Part shown: in pieces, positions 25,459 to 34,176 of the stretch
Layout of the letters: each line of letters begins with the position of its first letter
Position numbering within the stretch: position 1 is the first letter of the stretch
Source of the DNA: Clostridium sp. LS
GTDB taxonomy: Bacteria; Bacillota; Clostridia; Clostridiales; Clostridiaceae
Length of the DNA: 47,624 nucleotides
Direction: 5' to 3'
Assembly (NCBI RefSeq): GCF_002760435.1
Contig: NZ_AUUU01000259.1
Coordinates: 1-47,624, forward strand
The notes under the pieces: generated by a model
Seen by the model: the letters and a program-made list of their open reading frames with translations, nothing else
Database searches by the model: none
Told to the model about the DNA's origin: nothing
Made by a program: the position numbers and the translations under genes

Positions 25459-25915
25459 TTTTAGATTTTCCCTTTTTTCTTAAATAATAATAACCAAATA
25501 TGATAAATGCAAAACCAAACAGTGATGGTAACCCATATATTGTTTTCGGTATTGGATTAATCATTATAGATTCCAACTTTTCCTTTAAAATAATGTTTAA
25601 TACTAACATATTTAATAACTCAACAATAAACAAACATATAGTAAGTATTATCGAAGATTTCATCGCTAAAATCATATCTATTTTACTAATATAAACTAGA
25701 AGTATAATTTGTATTATAATACTCAAAATAGTATGTACACCATAATTTATTGGAAGCATTCTTATAAAAAAAGTGCTTATTGCTAATAAAATACTAGAAA
25801 TTAAATACCTTTTTATATTCAGTTCTTTATTTGATAATATATAACCTGCAAAAATAATTATAAATGCTTCCGGAATTGCTCTTACTATAAATTCAAACGC
25901 TGTTAATTGTAACAT
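25445..25915 (-). CDS. AgrC sensor-like membrane protein without kinase domain
   Basis: 156 residues, about five membrane helices and a short basic tail (RKKGKSKNDKN). The start AFEFIVRAIPEAFIIIFAGYIL and the loop containing INPIPKTIYGLPSLFG resemble the N-terminal sensor part of AgrC-type kinases, but no dimerisation or ATPase domain follows. It overlaps DUF5317 by 13 bases and agrB by 14 bases. It may bind the peptide, help AgrB, or be unrelated; the likeness to AgrC is by pattern only. Confidence 0.7.
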   Translation of the reverse strand: MLQLTAFEFIVRAIPEAFIIIFAGYILSNKELNIKRYLISSILLAISTFFIRMLPINYGVHTILSIIIQIILLVYISKIDMILAMKSSIILTICLFIVELLNMLVLNIILKEKLESIMINPIPKTIYGLPSLFGFAFIIFGYYYLRKKGKSKNDKN

Positions 25916-26469
25916 GTCATTTCCCCCTTTGATGCTAAATTGTTAATTTTCTTGATAGAATTATATATTACAATAAAAACAAATACTCTAATAAACACAT
26001 CCCCAATACTAAGAATACTATAACCTACATCTATAAAATCAGTTAATATTTTTAAATTGGTTTGTGAATTACCTAACATGTGAATATCCTTTACCAAACT
26101 AAAAGTATCTGGTTTAACATACCCGGTTAAATAAGATAACGTTGGATATGCCGGCATGAAACCACCATTAGCTTTAATTGCAATATTGTTTAATAACCCA
26201 CCGAAAAGCATTGAGACTACTCCTATTATTGAACTTATATATATTTCATACTTAAGTATTAACAGTAAGTGTAAACCTAAATAAACAGGTTCCAGTCGTC
26301 TTATAAATCCAACATATTCATAATTTCCGGAAAAAATTATAGCTTGTTCAATTAAATAAATTATTTGGAATACAATCAAAGGATAAATAGTCCATGATTT
26401 AAACAATGGCTTTACCTTATATCCTTTTTTTTTAGCCAATAGAAAAGCAAGCAATACTGTTTCCGCCAT
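25903..26469 (-). CDS. DUF5317-family membrane protein
   Basis: 188 residues with about five membrane helices. NGGFMPAYP at about 100-108 is the hallmark of DUF5317. GGAGG precedes the ATG. It is the first gene of the operon DUF5317, AgrC-like, agrB, agrD, GGDEF/HD-GYP. Biochemical role unknown. Its tight coupling to agrB suggests a part in peptide export or sensing, which is inference. Confidence 0.8.
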   Translation of the reverse strand: MAETVLLAFLLAKKKGYKVKPLFKSWTIYPLIVFQIIYLIEQAIIFSGNYEYVGFIRRLEPVYLGLHLLLILKYEIYISSIIGVVSMLFGGLLNNIAIKANGGFMPAYPTLSYLTGYVKPDTFSLVKDIHMLGNSQTNLKILTDFIDVGYSILSIGDVFIRVFVFIVIYNSIKKINNLASKGEMTCYN

Positions 26470-26692
26470 AAATCCTCCTAAAAATTATATAGTACTTATT
26501 CTACTATTTCATAACATACATTATAATATCATTTTCCCTTCATTACCACATTTTTCAGAGAATTATTTATATTATACCTGATTTTTTCACCCAAGTTTCA
26601 AAATATATTTAATCAATCTAACTTATTTGACCTACAGTATCCCTTACGATTTTCAAAATCAAAAATCAAATTACTAATTTTACAGAAAAAAA

Positions 26693-26722
26693 GGTAGGAG
26701 TTTTTATTTCAATTCTCTTACC
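26693..26722 (-). terminator. Terminator after the YdcF-like gene
   Basis: GGTAAGAG / CTCCTACC on the minus strand with a 14-base loop, then TTTTTTT. It also insulates the Agr operon promoter from upstream reading. Confidence 0.75.
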
Positions 26723-26755
26723 CTTCCCATATTCTAATTTAATTTATGTTTAAAA

Positions 26756-27544
26756 CTAACATCTTTTATAAAACTCATTATTTAAGTTTAAGGTTCTCAA
26801 TTCCTTATAACATTTCTCAATTTCCACTGGAATATCAATATGAGCAATAAAGTTTTTTCCCTTAGGACCATATCCATATTCATCATCCTTTAATCTTGGT
26901 ATTTCGCCCATAATGAGTTGAAAATATCTTTCCTCATTCCAAATTCCATCAACATCACTATTAATTAATTTTAAATCATTATTAATTATCGGAATAAAAG
27001 GAGCATAGTTTATGATTTTAGTTTTTTTATAATCAATATATTTCAAAAATGATGCATAAGTCCTAAGCTGCATAGTAGGGTCTTGAATCAAAAGTAATGA
27101 GCTATAATTAATATTTAATTCCTCTAGCAATTTTACTGCCTTTAAAGCATTATCTCCGCAATTAGTAGATTTATTTTCTACAATTATTTTATTTGGTTCG
27201 ATATTATAAAACTTAGTCATAATTTCAAAAAATATATCAGCTTCAGCTTTATTATCTACATCAATAAAATTAAAATTATTATTATTTCTAATTTGCTTCC
27301 TTAAAAGTTCTGTAGAGTGACCTATTCCCCCATTAATTAAAATTTTATCGCATAAATTATTCCTAATCGCCTCAGCAGTACATTCTATGGTATATGGAAT
27401 AGAATTTCCTAATAAAACCAAAATGTCAACCTTCTTAATTCCATACTCTTTTTCCAGTTCTCTACTATCCAAATTATTAATATCTCTAGCCGCAAGAAAT
27501 TCAGCTATTTTATTAATACAATATTGAATTTTTTCTTTTTCCAT
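26756..27544 (-). CDS. YdcF/ElyC-family (DUF218) protein
   Basis: 262 residues. DUF218 features: VDILVLLGNSIPYTIECTAEAIRNN, ILINGGIGHSTELL, and IIVENKSTNCGDNALKAVKLLEEL, followed by LLLIQDPTMQLRTYASF. No membrane helix or signal peptide, so this is the soluble YdcF type rather than the membrane ElyC/SanA type. Members bind nucleotides or S-adenosylmethionine or act in envelope metabolism; function is not settled. GGAGG precedes the ATG. Monocistronic. Confidence 0.88.
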   Translation of the reverse strand: MEKEKIQYCINKIAEFLAARDINNLDSRELEKEYGIKKVDILVLLGNSIPYTIECTAEAIRNNLCDKILINGGIGHSTELLRKQIRNNNNFNFIDVDNKAEADIFFEIMTKFYNIEPNKIIVENKSTNCGDNALKAVKLLEELNINYSSLLLIQDPTMQLRTYASFLKYIDYKKTKIINYAPFIPIINNDLKLINSDVDGIWNEERYFQLIMGEIPRLKDDEYGYGPKGKNFIAHIDIPVEIEKCYKELRTLNLNNEFYKRC

Positions 27545-27633
27545 AATTCCTCCTATATTTTAATGAACGTTATCTATTTTCACACTTAAAACATTTACTA
27601 CTTATTATCAAAACTATCTTTTCCAAAACATAT

Positions 27634-28533
27634 CTATTTATTTGCCTTTGTAAAAGATAGAATTACAATCGTTATAATAATTAATGTAGTTCCTATCCAT
27701 TGCGCTATCCCTAACGGAATATTAAGCCATAATACAGATAAAATAGCAGCTGATAATGGCTCTGCTGATGATAGTATACTAGCTTCTGTTGGATGTACAT
27801 ACTTTAAGCTTTCCAAATAGCAATAAAAAGCAATTAAGGTTCCAAATAAAACTACAAATATAACAGCCAGGACCGAATTCATCGACCAAGTACCAGTAAA
27901 GTTCCATGGTTTGTGAATAAAACTAAATACTATCCCGCCTATAAGCATCCCCCATGCCACAGTAATCGTAGAACCGAATTTATTTAATAAATATTTAGGC
28001 TGCAATGTATAAAAGGCAGCTGCGAAAGCTGAACTTATTCCCCAAAATAACGCTAACTTGGATATTGAAATGCTATTTACATTGCCCTTTGTAATTATTA
28101 AAAATGTTCCTAACATAGCTAACACAACACTTAATATTTCCACGACGCTTGGACACCTCTTGCTTCTAATTGCTAAATAGCAAGTTATTATTACAGGAGA
28201 TAAATATTGAAGTATCGTTGCTGTTGCCGCATTTCCATATTTTATAGCAGCAAAATAAGTATATTGAACACTTAACATTCCTGCAATACCAAATAATAAA
28301 ATATTCAGACAGTCATATTTAGATTTCCAAACATCCCATATTCCTTTATTACCTATTATGAATGCATATATTAGTAAAATTAGCCCTGATAATAATAATC
28401 TAATGCTTACCAGCCATTCTGGGGTAAATTGACTTTTTTCAAATAAATATTGAGCAACTGTTCCAGATACCCCCCATAGCATAGCACTTATAAGTATTAA
28501 TGCTATTCCTTTTTCCCTTCCATTGAGTTTCAT
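27634..28533 (-). CDS. EamA-family (DMT superfamily) transporter
   Basis: About 299 residues with ten hydrophobic helices in two repeated EamA units (GIALILISAMLWGVSGTVAQYL; LALFWGISSAFAAAFYTLQPKYL), including the conserved late motif LEPLSA-like SSAEPLSAAILSVLWLN. It should export or take up a small metabolite such as an amino acid. An in-frame ATG ten codons upstream lacks a ribosome site; GTGAGAG precedes ATG 28533. Substrate unknown. Confidence 0.9.
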   Translation of the reverse strand: MKLNGREKGIALILISAMLWGVSGTVAQYLFEKSQFTPEWLVSIRLLLSGLILLIYAFIIGNKGIWDVWKSKYDCLNILLFGIAGMLSVQYTYFAAIKYGNAATATILQYLSPVIITCYLAIRSKRCPSVVEILSVVLAMLGTFLIITKGNVNSISISKLALFWGISSAFAAAFYTLQPKYLLNKFGSTITVAWGMLIGGIVFSFIHKPWNFTGTWSMNSVLAVIFVVLFGTLIAFYCYLESLKYVHPTEASILSSAEPLSAAILSVLWLNIPLGIAQWIGTTLIIITIVILSFTKANK

Positions 28534-28672
28534 TGTTTCTCTCACTTTCTTTTTTACATTCAATATCTTTAATTAATAAATTATACCATGTTTTTTTATA
28601 GAATTATGAATATAGTTTTCAAATGTAGTATGCGGGATATATTAAACTCTAGAAATTTTAACAAAATAAAAA

Positions 28673-28704
28673 AGATAGATTAAACCTTTGAGAATAATCT
28701 ATCT
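28673..28704 (-). terminator. Terminator after the 97-residue gene
   Basis: AGATAGATT / AATCTATCT with a 14-base loop; TTTTTTATTTTG follows on the minus strand. It sits in the 304-base gene-free stretch before the EamA gene, where nothing else stands out. Confidence 0.8.
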
Positions 28705-28837
28705 CTTATAGTCCATAATAACTTTATGTTCCTCTTCTATCAAAAGTATATAAAGCCATTTGTAAACTTATATTATCAACACTCTAACATATATTACCAA
28801 AACTCAAGAAAGTTTATAACAATCTCATTATTTTCAA

Positions 28838-29131
28838 TTATAACGTAATATCCTCTAAGGTTATCTTTTCATTATACTTTTCATTGTATTCTTCAATCAT
28901 TCCAATTAAATTTCCCTTATACTCTTTAAGTTCATCTTTATTATTTATTTTAACATAAGTAAAATTTGTTCCACTCTTATAAGTCTTACTTACAACTTTA
29001 ACTTTAAATCCCTTTTGATATTCTTTAACATGCGCATATATCATTTCGTAATCAAATAACTTTCTATCTTTAATTAATCTCATTATATCTAAACTTGGGT
29101 ACTTTATTTCATATTCTAAAATCTCCTCCAT
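28838..29131 (-). CDS. Small hypothetical protein
   Basis: 97 residues, charged and soluble (MEEILEYEIKYPSLDIMRL start, GMIEEYNEKYNEKITLED end). GGAGGTGG lies seven bases before ATG 29129-29131; the 28 extra upstream residues of the longest frame have no such site. No known motif. It follows the hydrogenase gene on the same strand but is cut off from it by a terminator. Confidence 0.7.
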   Translation of the reverse strand: MEEILEYEIKYPSLDIMRLIKDRKLFDYEMIYAHVKEYQKGFKVKVVSKTYKSGTNFTYVKINNKDELKEYKGNLIGMIEEYNEKYNEKITLEDITL

Positions 29132-29252
29132 ATTTAATCCACCTCCGTTATATTTTATTATTTGTATTTTAGTAATTTTATTTTTCCCTTTATGCTTATT
29201 CAATAAACCATTCATATCTTAACTAAACTTCATTTTATTAAAATCTAAAAAA

Positions 29253-29279
29253 ATAGATTAAACGCTAAGTCTAATCTAT
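29253..29279 (-). terminator. Terminator after the hydrogenase gene
   Basis: ATAGATTA / TAATCTAT with an 11-base loop, then TTTTTTT on the minus strand. Confidence 0.75.
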
Positions 29280-29412
29280 CTTCAAAAATTATAGGCAAAT
29301 AAGGGAAACTGTTACTTTTATATATTTATTTCAGTAACATATTTAAGCAATAAAATTAACACTTTCCAAAACCACCCAAAATACTTTTTCAATAATTAAA
29401 CCAAATTTTATT

Positions 29413-30993
29413 TTAATGCTTTTTTCTTTTCTTATCAAGTCTATTTTGAAGGTGAGTAGATTTATCATAATAACTCGTATGAAGAAGCTCATTTGCTTTT
29501 ACTCCATCAGGTTCCCCAATATAATTTTTATACATATTATGAATCCTTTCATTTTCATCTGAAACTCTTTTTACTGATTTTATATCTATATCACTTAAAA
29601 CATCTGTTCTAGACTTTATATAGTCTTTTTCAATTAAGCTATTTGTTGCTTTATCGTACAACTGAATTTTTATTGCATTAGCCCTGCAAATATTGCTACA
29701 TAATTTGCATCCAACACATTTTTCTTTTTGTACTTCTGCCCTTCCATTTACATTATATTGGATGGCATTAACTGGACAATTTTCAATGCACGTACCACAG
29801 ATAATACATAAGTTCTCATTAATGTCAGATTTTTTTTCAATTCTTGGTGCTCCACTTCCATTTACACACCCCCCACGGCAAGCCATAACTTCAATATACA
29901 GATAATCCTTCCACTTTCCACTATTTAAGAATCCATCTATTTCTCTTAATCCATTAATTACTGCTACTTTGTATTTTTGACCTCCCAAAGAAATATTAGC
30001 TTCTTTGATATTATCATACCCGAAAACTTTGTTAAATTGCATACGGCTCACTTCTGATATGTCACTATTTAAATAATTTGCAGCTGTTCTAAGTATTGAG
30101 TTCATTGCACCTCCACTTATCCCAAATATATCTGCTGCCCCGGTATGTTCGCTCATAAAAGGATTAGTTTGCTCATTAGGTATCGCTGTAATATCTATTC
30201 CTTTTTCTTTCAAAATTTCAGCATATTCACTAGTAGTCAAAACTATATCAACGTCCTTATAGTTATTTCTCCCCATTTCCTCTCTCTCAGCTTCATATTT
30301 TTTTGCTGCACATGAATTAACAGAAACTGTAACTATATTATTGGGTAAAATATTATACGTATCTGCAAAATATGTTTTTATGCCTGCTCCCATCAGCTGC
30401 TGTGGAGATTTTGAAGTTGAAATATATTGTAATACTTCTGGATGAAAGTGTTCTGCATATCTAATCCAAGCTGAGCAACATGATGTGAACATTGGAAGCC
30501 TTTCTTTATTAGCGATTCTCTTTATCAGTTCAGTACTTTCTTCTACTGTTACCATATCAGCTCCAAACTCAGTATCAAATACATTTTGAAATCCTAATTT
30601 TTTAGCCGAAGGAGCTATTTTCCCGCCAACGTAAGTACCTATTGGTAGATTAAATTGCTCCCCCAAGGTTGCTTTAACTGAAGGAGATGAAATTAATACT
30701 AAGTATTTTCCACTATTTAAAGCTTCTTTTACTAATTCCACATCATTTCTTATACTCATGGCTTCTGTAGGGCAAGCTATTGCGCATTGTCCACAATAAA
30801 TACATCCGCTATCTCCAAAAGATCCTTGTTTAGGATCCACCGTTTTTTTACCATTATTAACTTCTTTTAATATGGCTACCTTAGTTTCCTTAGCGCATGT
30901 AAATGCGCATGCTGTACATCCTATGCATTTTTTTTTATTTATTTGCATTATATTATCATTTTGAACTCTGCTATTCTTTTTTGATTTCCCCAT
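29413..30993 (-). CDS. [FeFe] hydrogenase-like protein with ferredoxin domains at both ends
   Basis: 526 residues. N-terminal 2[4Fe-4S] domain: CIGCTACAFTC (23-33) and CIYCGQCAIAC (64-74). The H-cluster domain has its four ligand cysteines: FTSCCSAW (C172, with C173 beside it), NSCAAKKYEA (C228), and EVMACRGGC (C372, C376). A second 2[4Fe-4S] domain follows: CIICGTCIENC (396-406) and CVGCKLCSNIC (426-436). The second H-cluster motif departs from the usual MPC: N226-S227 stand where group A enzymes have Met-Pro. This fits the less-studied group B clostridial hydrogenases or a sensory relative. It needs HydEFG for maturation; none is here. GGAG precedes the ATG. Confidence 0.88.
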   Translation of the reverse strand: MGKSKKNSRVQNDNIMQINKKKCIGCTACAFTCAKETKVAILKEVNNGKKTVDPKQGSFGDSGCIYCGQCAIACPTEAMSIRNDVELVKEALNSGKYLVLISSPSVKATLGEQFNLPIGTYVGGKIAPSAKKLGFQNVFDTEFGADMVTVEESTELIKRIANKERLPMFTSCCSAWIRYAEHFHPEVLQYISTSKSPQQLMGAGIKTYFADTYNILPNNIVTVSVNSCAAKKYEAEREEMGRNNYKDVDIVLTTSEYAEILKEKGIDITAIPNEQTNPFMSEHTGAADIFGISGGAMNSILRTAANYLNSDISEVSRMQFNKVFGYDNIKEANISLGGQKYKVAVINGLREIDGFLNSGKWKDYLYIEVMACRGGCVNGSGAPRIEKKSDINENLCIICGTCIENCPVNAIQYNVNGRAEVQKEKCVGCKLCSNICRANAIKIQLYDKATNSLIEKDYIKSRTDVLSDIDIKSVKRVSDENERIHNMYKNYIGEPDGVKANELLHTSYYDKSTHLQNRLDKKRKKH

Positions 30994-31169
30994 ATATTAT
31001 ACTTCTCCAAATTACTTATTCTATATTATAATTACTTTTGCAGAGGAGTTAATATTACTATTTATTTAATAATAAATATAATTACTTTTTCTCTTGGTAA
31101 TAATATAATTAAGATATATTAAATTTAAGTCCCCATAATCCTAATCCTTTAATTAAAGCAGGTGAATAT

Positions 31170-31937
31170 ATGTATTATATTGTATATGATTTAGAATTTA
31201 ACCAAAAAATAAATAGTTCATCGGAAGTGAGTAGTACTACTATTAAATCTAAAAAAGATTCAAGTGTAGATATGCCTTTTGAAATTATTCAAATTGGAGC
31301 AGTAAAACTTAATGAAAACTTTGAAACAGTATCCACTTTTGATTCTCTAGTTAAACCAACTTTATACAAATCCATTCATCCCTACATAGAAAGTTTGACA
31401 AGAATAACACTTGATAAGATCGTTTCATGCAAAAATTTTATTGAGGTTTATGAAGATTTTGTAAAGTTTATTGGGAGTGAAGAAGTTATACTATGTGTTT
31501 GGGGAATGGCTGACATTAAGGAACTTATTAGAAATATAAAATATTATAATTTGCCTGATTTAAAGAACTATAAATACATCGATGTTCAAAAGTATGCTTC
31601 AAAGTATTTTAATGCTCCTAATAAGTCAAGGATTGGATTAAGAAATACAATAGAGTTCTTGCATTTGCCAATGGAAAATGAATTTCATGATGCTTTTAAT
31701 GATGCTGCTTATACTGCAGAAATTTTTAAGATTATCTATAATAATACTATGAAACCTATGTTATACACTCCTGCTCCATCAAAAAGGATATCAAAACCTA
31801 AAGAAAAAATTGATATGACTTCCCTAATAAATGAATTTGAAAAAATCTATAATAGAGAGATGACAAAAGAAGAAAAGACCATAATAAGACTTGCTTACAT
31901 GATGGGACGAACAAGGCAGTTCATTATAAAAAAATAA
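31170..31937 (+). CDS. DEDDh-family 3'-5' exonuclease (KapD/Eri1-like)
   Basis: 255 residues. The acidic pair D7 and E9 in YDLEFN opens the exonuclease domain, FEIIQIGAVKLNENFE follows, and FHDAFNDAAYTAEIF near 170-185 gives the final His and Asp. A Lys-rich C-terminal region of about 60 residues follows (TSLINEFEKIYNREMTKEEKT). The family trims RNA or DNA from the 3' end with two metal ions. AGGTGA precedes the ATG. Single gene, convergent with leuA. Confidence 0.88.
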   Translation: MYYIVYDLEFNQKINSSSEVSSTTIKSKKDSSVDMPFEIIQIGAVKLNENFETVSTFDSLVKPTLYKSIHPYIESLTRITLDKIVSCKNFIEVYEDFVKFIGSEEVILCVWGMADIKELIRNIKYYNLPDLKNYKYIDVQKYASKYFNAPNKSRIGLRNTIEFLHLPMENEFHDAFNDAAYTAEIFKIIYNNTMKPMLYTPAPSKRISKPKEKIDMTSLINEFEKIYNREMTKEEKTIIRLAYMMGRTRQFIIKK

Positions 31938-31994
31938 TATTTACATTTTAATCTATGACATTATAGTATTTTACTTTATTGTTATTCAAAGAAA

Positions 31995-32025
31995 AAAGGA
32001 TAACCTTCCTATTGTGCTATCCTTT
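31995..32025. terminator. Hairpin between convergent exonuclease and leuA genes
   Basis: AAAGGATA / TATCCTTT around a 15-base loop with A's before and a T-rich stretch after. Modest stem, but at the right place for both genes. Confidence 0.55.
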
Positions 32026-32056
32026 ATATTCTTTGTACCAAGAATTTATTATATTA

Positions 32057-34060
32057 CTATTTGTCCTTTTGCTTAGGAATATTATTTCTGAATTCTACAG
32101 GTGTTACTCCATGAGCTTTTTTAAATAATCTTATGAAGTGCTCGACATTTTCATAGCCTACCTGCTCTGCTATGTTCTCTACGGTCATGCCACTTCCTTT
32201 TAGCAGGTTCTTTGCTTTGTCCATTCTAATTTGCTTAACTATATCTCCAAATGTACTATTAGTACTTTCCTTAATATATTTTGATAAGTACGGCTTCGAT
32301 AAAAAGAACTTTTCTGAAAGTTTTTCTAAAGTCACTGTTTTATAATTAGATTGAATATAATGCAATACTTCAGTCATTCTTTCATCAGATCTCCTCATAT
32401 TCTTAATTTCATCTAACTGATTAACTGCTACTGCTAAAGCTGCTATAGAAGAATTTATAATATCATCTTCTATTCCTACTCCCCAATAATGCTTATCATT
32501 ACATTTTATCCCCACATAAGTAACTGCTTTCGAAGAAGAACCACTAGATAATGAATGCTCTTCATAAACATCTAACTCATAGTTAACTTTAAAATATTCC
32601 TTAATTGCATTGCTTACTGCATCCAATCTTCCATTTCCTTGTGATGTCACACATTGTGTTTTCCCACCATGGCAAATTGTGGTGTCAGCTGTGATTTTTG
32701 TTCCCTGTCTAAAGTGACATTCTGGAATTTGAAATACATGTGAATTACGAATATATTTTTCTTCTAAAATCTTATAAATCACCTCAGGAGTTAATTCTTT
32801 ATGAGCTTTATCAGATACATCTTTAACTGTATATCCAAATGCTTCCCTCATTTGCTTTGGAAGTGAAATCCCAAAATTCTTTTGCAATATATAATCAACC
32901 CCACCTTTACCCGATTGACTATTGATACGTATTACATCAGAATCATACTGACGCCCAACATCCATTGGATCAATTGGCAAATAAGGTACCTCCCAATAAT
33001 CATCCGAATTATTTTCACGCCATTTCATTCCCTTTGAAATAGCATCCTGATGAGAGCCTGAAAAAGCTGTAAATACTAATTCACCTGCATAAGGCTGACG
33101 CATACCTACTTGCATTCTCGTTAATCTTTCGTAAACTTCACATATTTCGGACATATTTCTTAAATTAAGCTTTGGGTCCACTCCATGTGAATAAAGATTC
33201 ATAGCAACCGTAATAATATCTAAATTTCCCGTCCTCTCACCATTACCAAATAGAGTTCCCTCTACTCTATCTGCTCCTGCAAGTATACCAAGCTCCGCAT
33301 CACTTACCCCTGATCCTCTATCATTATGTGGGTGTAAACATAATGTTACAGCATCTCTAAATTTCAAATTCTTATGAATATATTCGACTTGACAGGCAAA
33401 CACATGAGGCATGGCATTTTCAACTGTAGTTGGAATATTAATAATTGCTTTCTTTTCTTTTGTAGGTTTCCAAACATCTAAAACAGCATTACATACTTCT
33501 AACGCATAATCTACTTCAGTTCCTGGAAAACTTTCTGGACTATATTGAAATGAATAATTGCCTTTCTCTTTCTCAGCAATTTTTTTCAAAAGTTTAGCTC
33601 CATCAACTGCAAGTTTTTTAATTTCATCTTTAGATTTACCAAATACCTGCTCTCTTTGAGCAACAGATGTAGAATTGTATAAATGAATTATGGCATGTGG
33701 CGCGCCTTTTACTGCTTCAAATGTTTTTTCTATAATGTGCTTTCTTGCTTGGGTTAGCACCTGAATTGAAACATCAGCTGGAATCATATCCTTCTCAATC
33801 AACGTTCTTAAAAATTGATATTCTGTTTCAGAAGCAGCTGGAAATCCAACCTCAATTTCCTTAAATCCTATTTCTATCAACATCTTAAAGAACTCTAATT
33901 TTTCTTCTAAGCTCATAGGTTCAATTAATGCTTGATTTCCATCACGCAAATCAACGCTACACCATCTAGGTGCCTTATCTATATAATCTTTCTTTACCCA
34001 ATCATACGTCACCACTGGTGGCATAAAATACATTCTCTTATACTTTTGAAAATTCTCCAT
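32057..34060 (-). CDS. leuA: 2-isopropylmalate synthase fused to an AraC-type DNA-binding domain
   Basis: 667 residues from ATG 34060; the GTG three codons earlier is too close to GGAG. Residues 1 to about 430 are a type 2 LeuA catalytic domain, joining acetyl-CoA and 2-ketoisovalerate: WCSVDLRDGNQAL, IEVGFPAASETEYQF, and HPHNDRGSGVSDAELGI with the metal-binding His pair. Residues about 440-550 match the leucine-binding regulatory domain (LSSGSSSKAVTYVGIKC). The last 110 residues are a complete AraC unit with two helix-turn-helix motifs: LEKLSEKFFLSKPYLSKYI and VENIAEQVGYENVEHFIRLFKKAHGVTPVEFR. LeuA usually ends where this begins. The frame is continuous with no slippery run at the junction. 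A dual enzyme and regulator is inferred. Confidence 0.93.
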   Translation of the reverse strand: MENFQKYKRMYFMPPVVTYDWVKKDYIDKAPRWCSVDLRDGNQALIEPMSLEEKLEFFKMLIEIGFKEIEVGFPAASETEYQFLRTLIEKDMIPADVSIQVLTQARKHIIEKTFEAVKGAPHAIIHLYNSTSVAQREQVFGKSKDEIKKLAVDGAKLLKKIAEKEKGNYSFQYSPESFPGTEVDYALEVCNAVLDVWKPTKEKKAIINIPTTVENAMPHVFACQVEYIHKNLKFRDAVTLCLHPHNDRGSGVSDAELGILAGADRVEGTLFGNGERTGNLDIITVAMNLYSHGVDPKLNLRNMSEICEVYERLTRMQVGMRQPYAGELVFTAFSGSHQDAISKGMKWRENNSDDYWEVPYLPIDPMDVGRQYDSDVIRINSQSGKGGVDYILQKNFGISLPKQMREAFGYTVKDVSDKAHKELTPEVIYKILEEKYIRNSHVFQIPECHFRQGTKITADTTICHGGKTQCVTSQGNGRLDAVSNAIKEYFKVNYELDVYEEHSLSSGSSSKAVTYVGIKCNDKHYWGVGIEDDIINSSIAALAVAVNQLDEIKNMRRSDERMTEVLHYIQSNYKTVTLEKLSEKFFLSKPYLSKYIKESTNSTFGDIVKQIRMDKAKNLLKGSGMTVENIAEQVGYENVEHFIRLFKKAHGVTPVEFRNNIPKQKDK

Positions 34061-34112
34061 AACTTTCACTCTCCTAAATATTTTATGACTCTCTTCCGTT
34101 TCTTAGATTTTA

Positions 34113-34143
34113 TGTTATATAGCATAACACATTTTAAACGCAA
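34113..34143 (-). promoter_or_regulatory. Promoter and dyad before leuA-araC
   Basis: On the minus strand TTGCGT (34138-34143) and TATATA (34116-34121) are 16 bases apart. TGTTAT-N5-ATAACA (34113-34129) covers the -10 box. The ATG is about 55 bases downstream. A regulator binding the dyad would block the promoter; self-control by the fused AraC domain is possible. Confidence 0.45.
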
Positions 34144-34176
34144 GTCCCAGTGACATATTTAATCATTTTTATTGAT

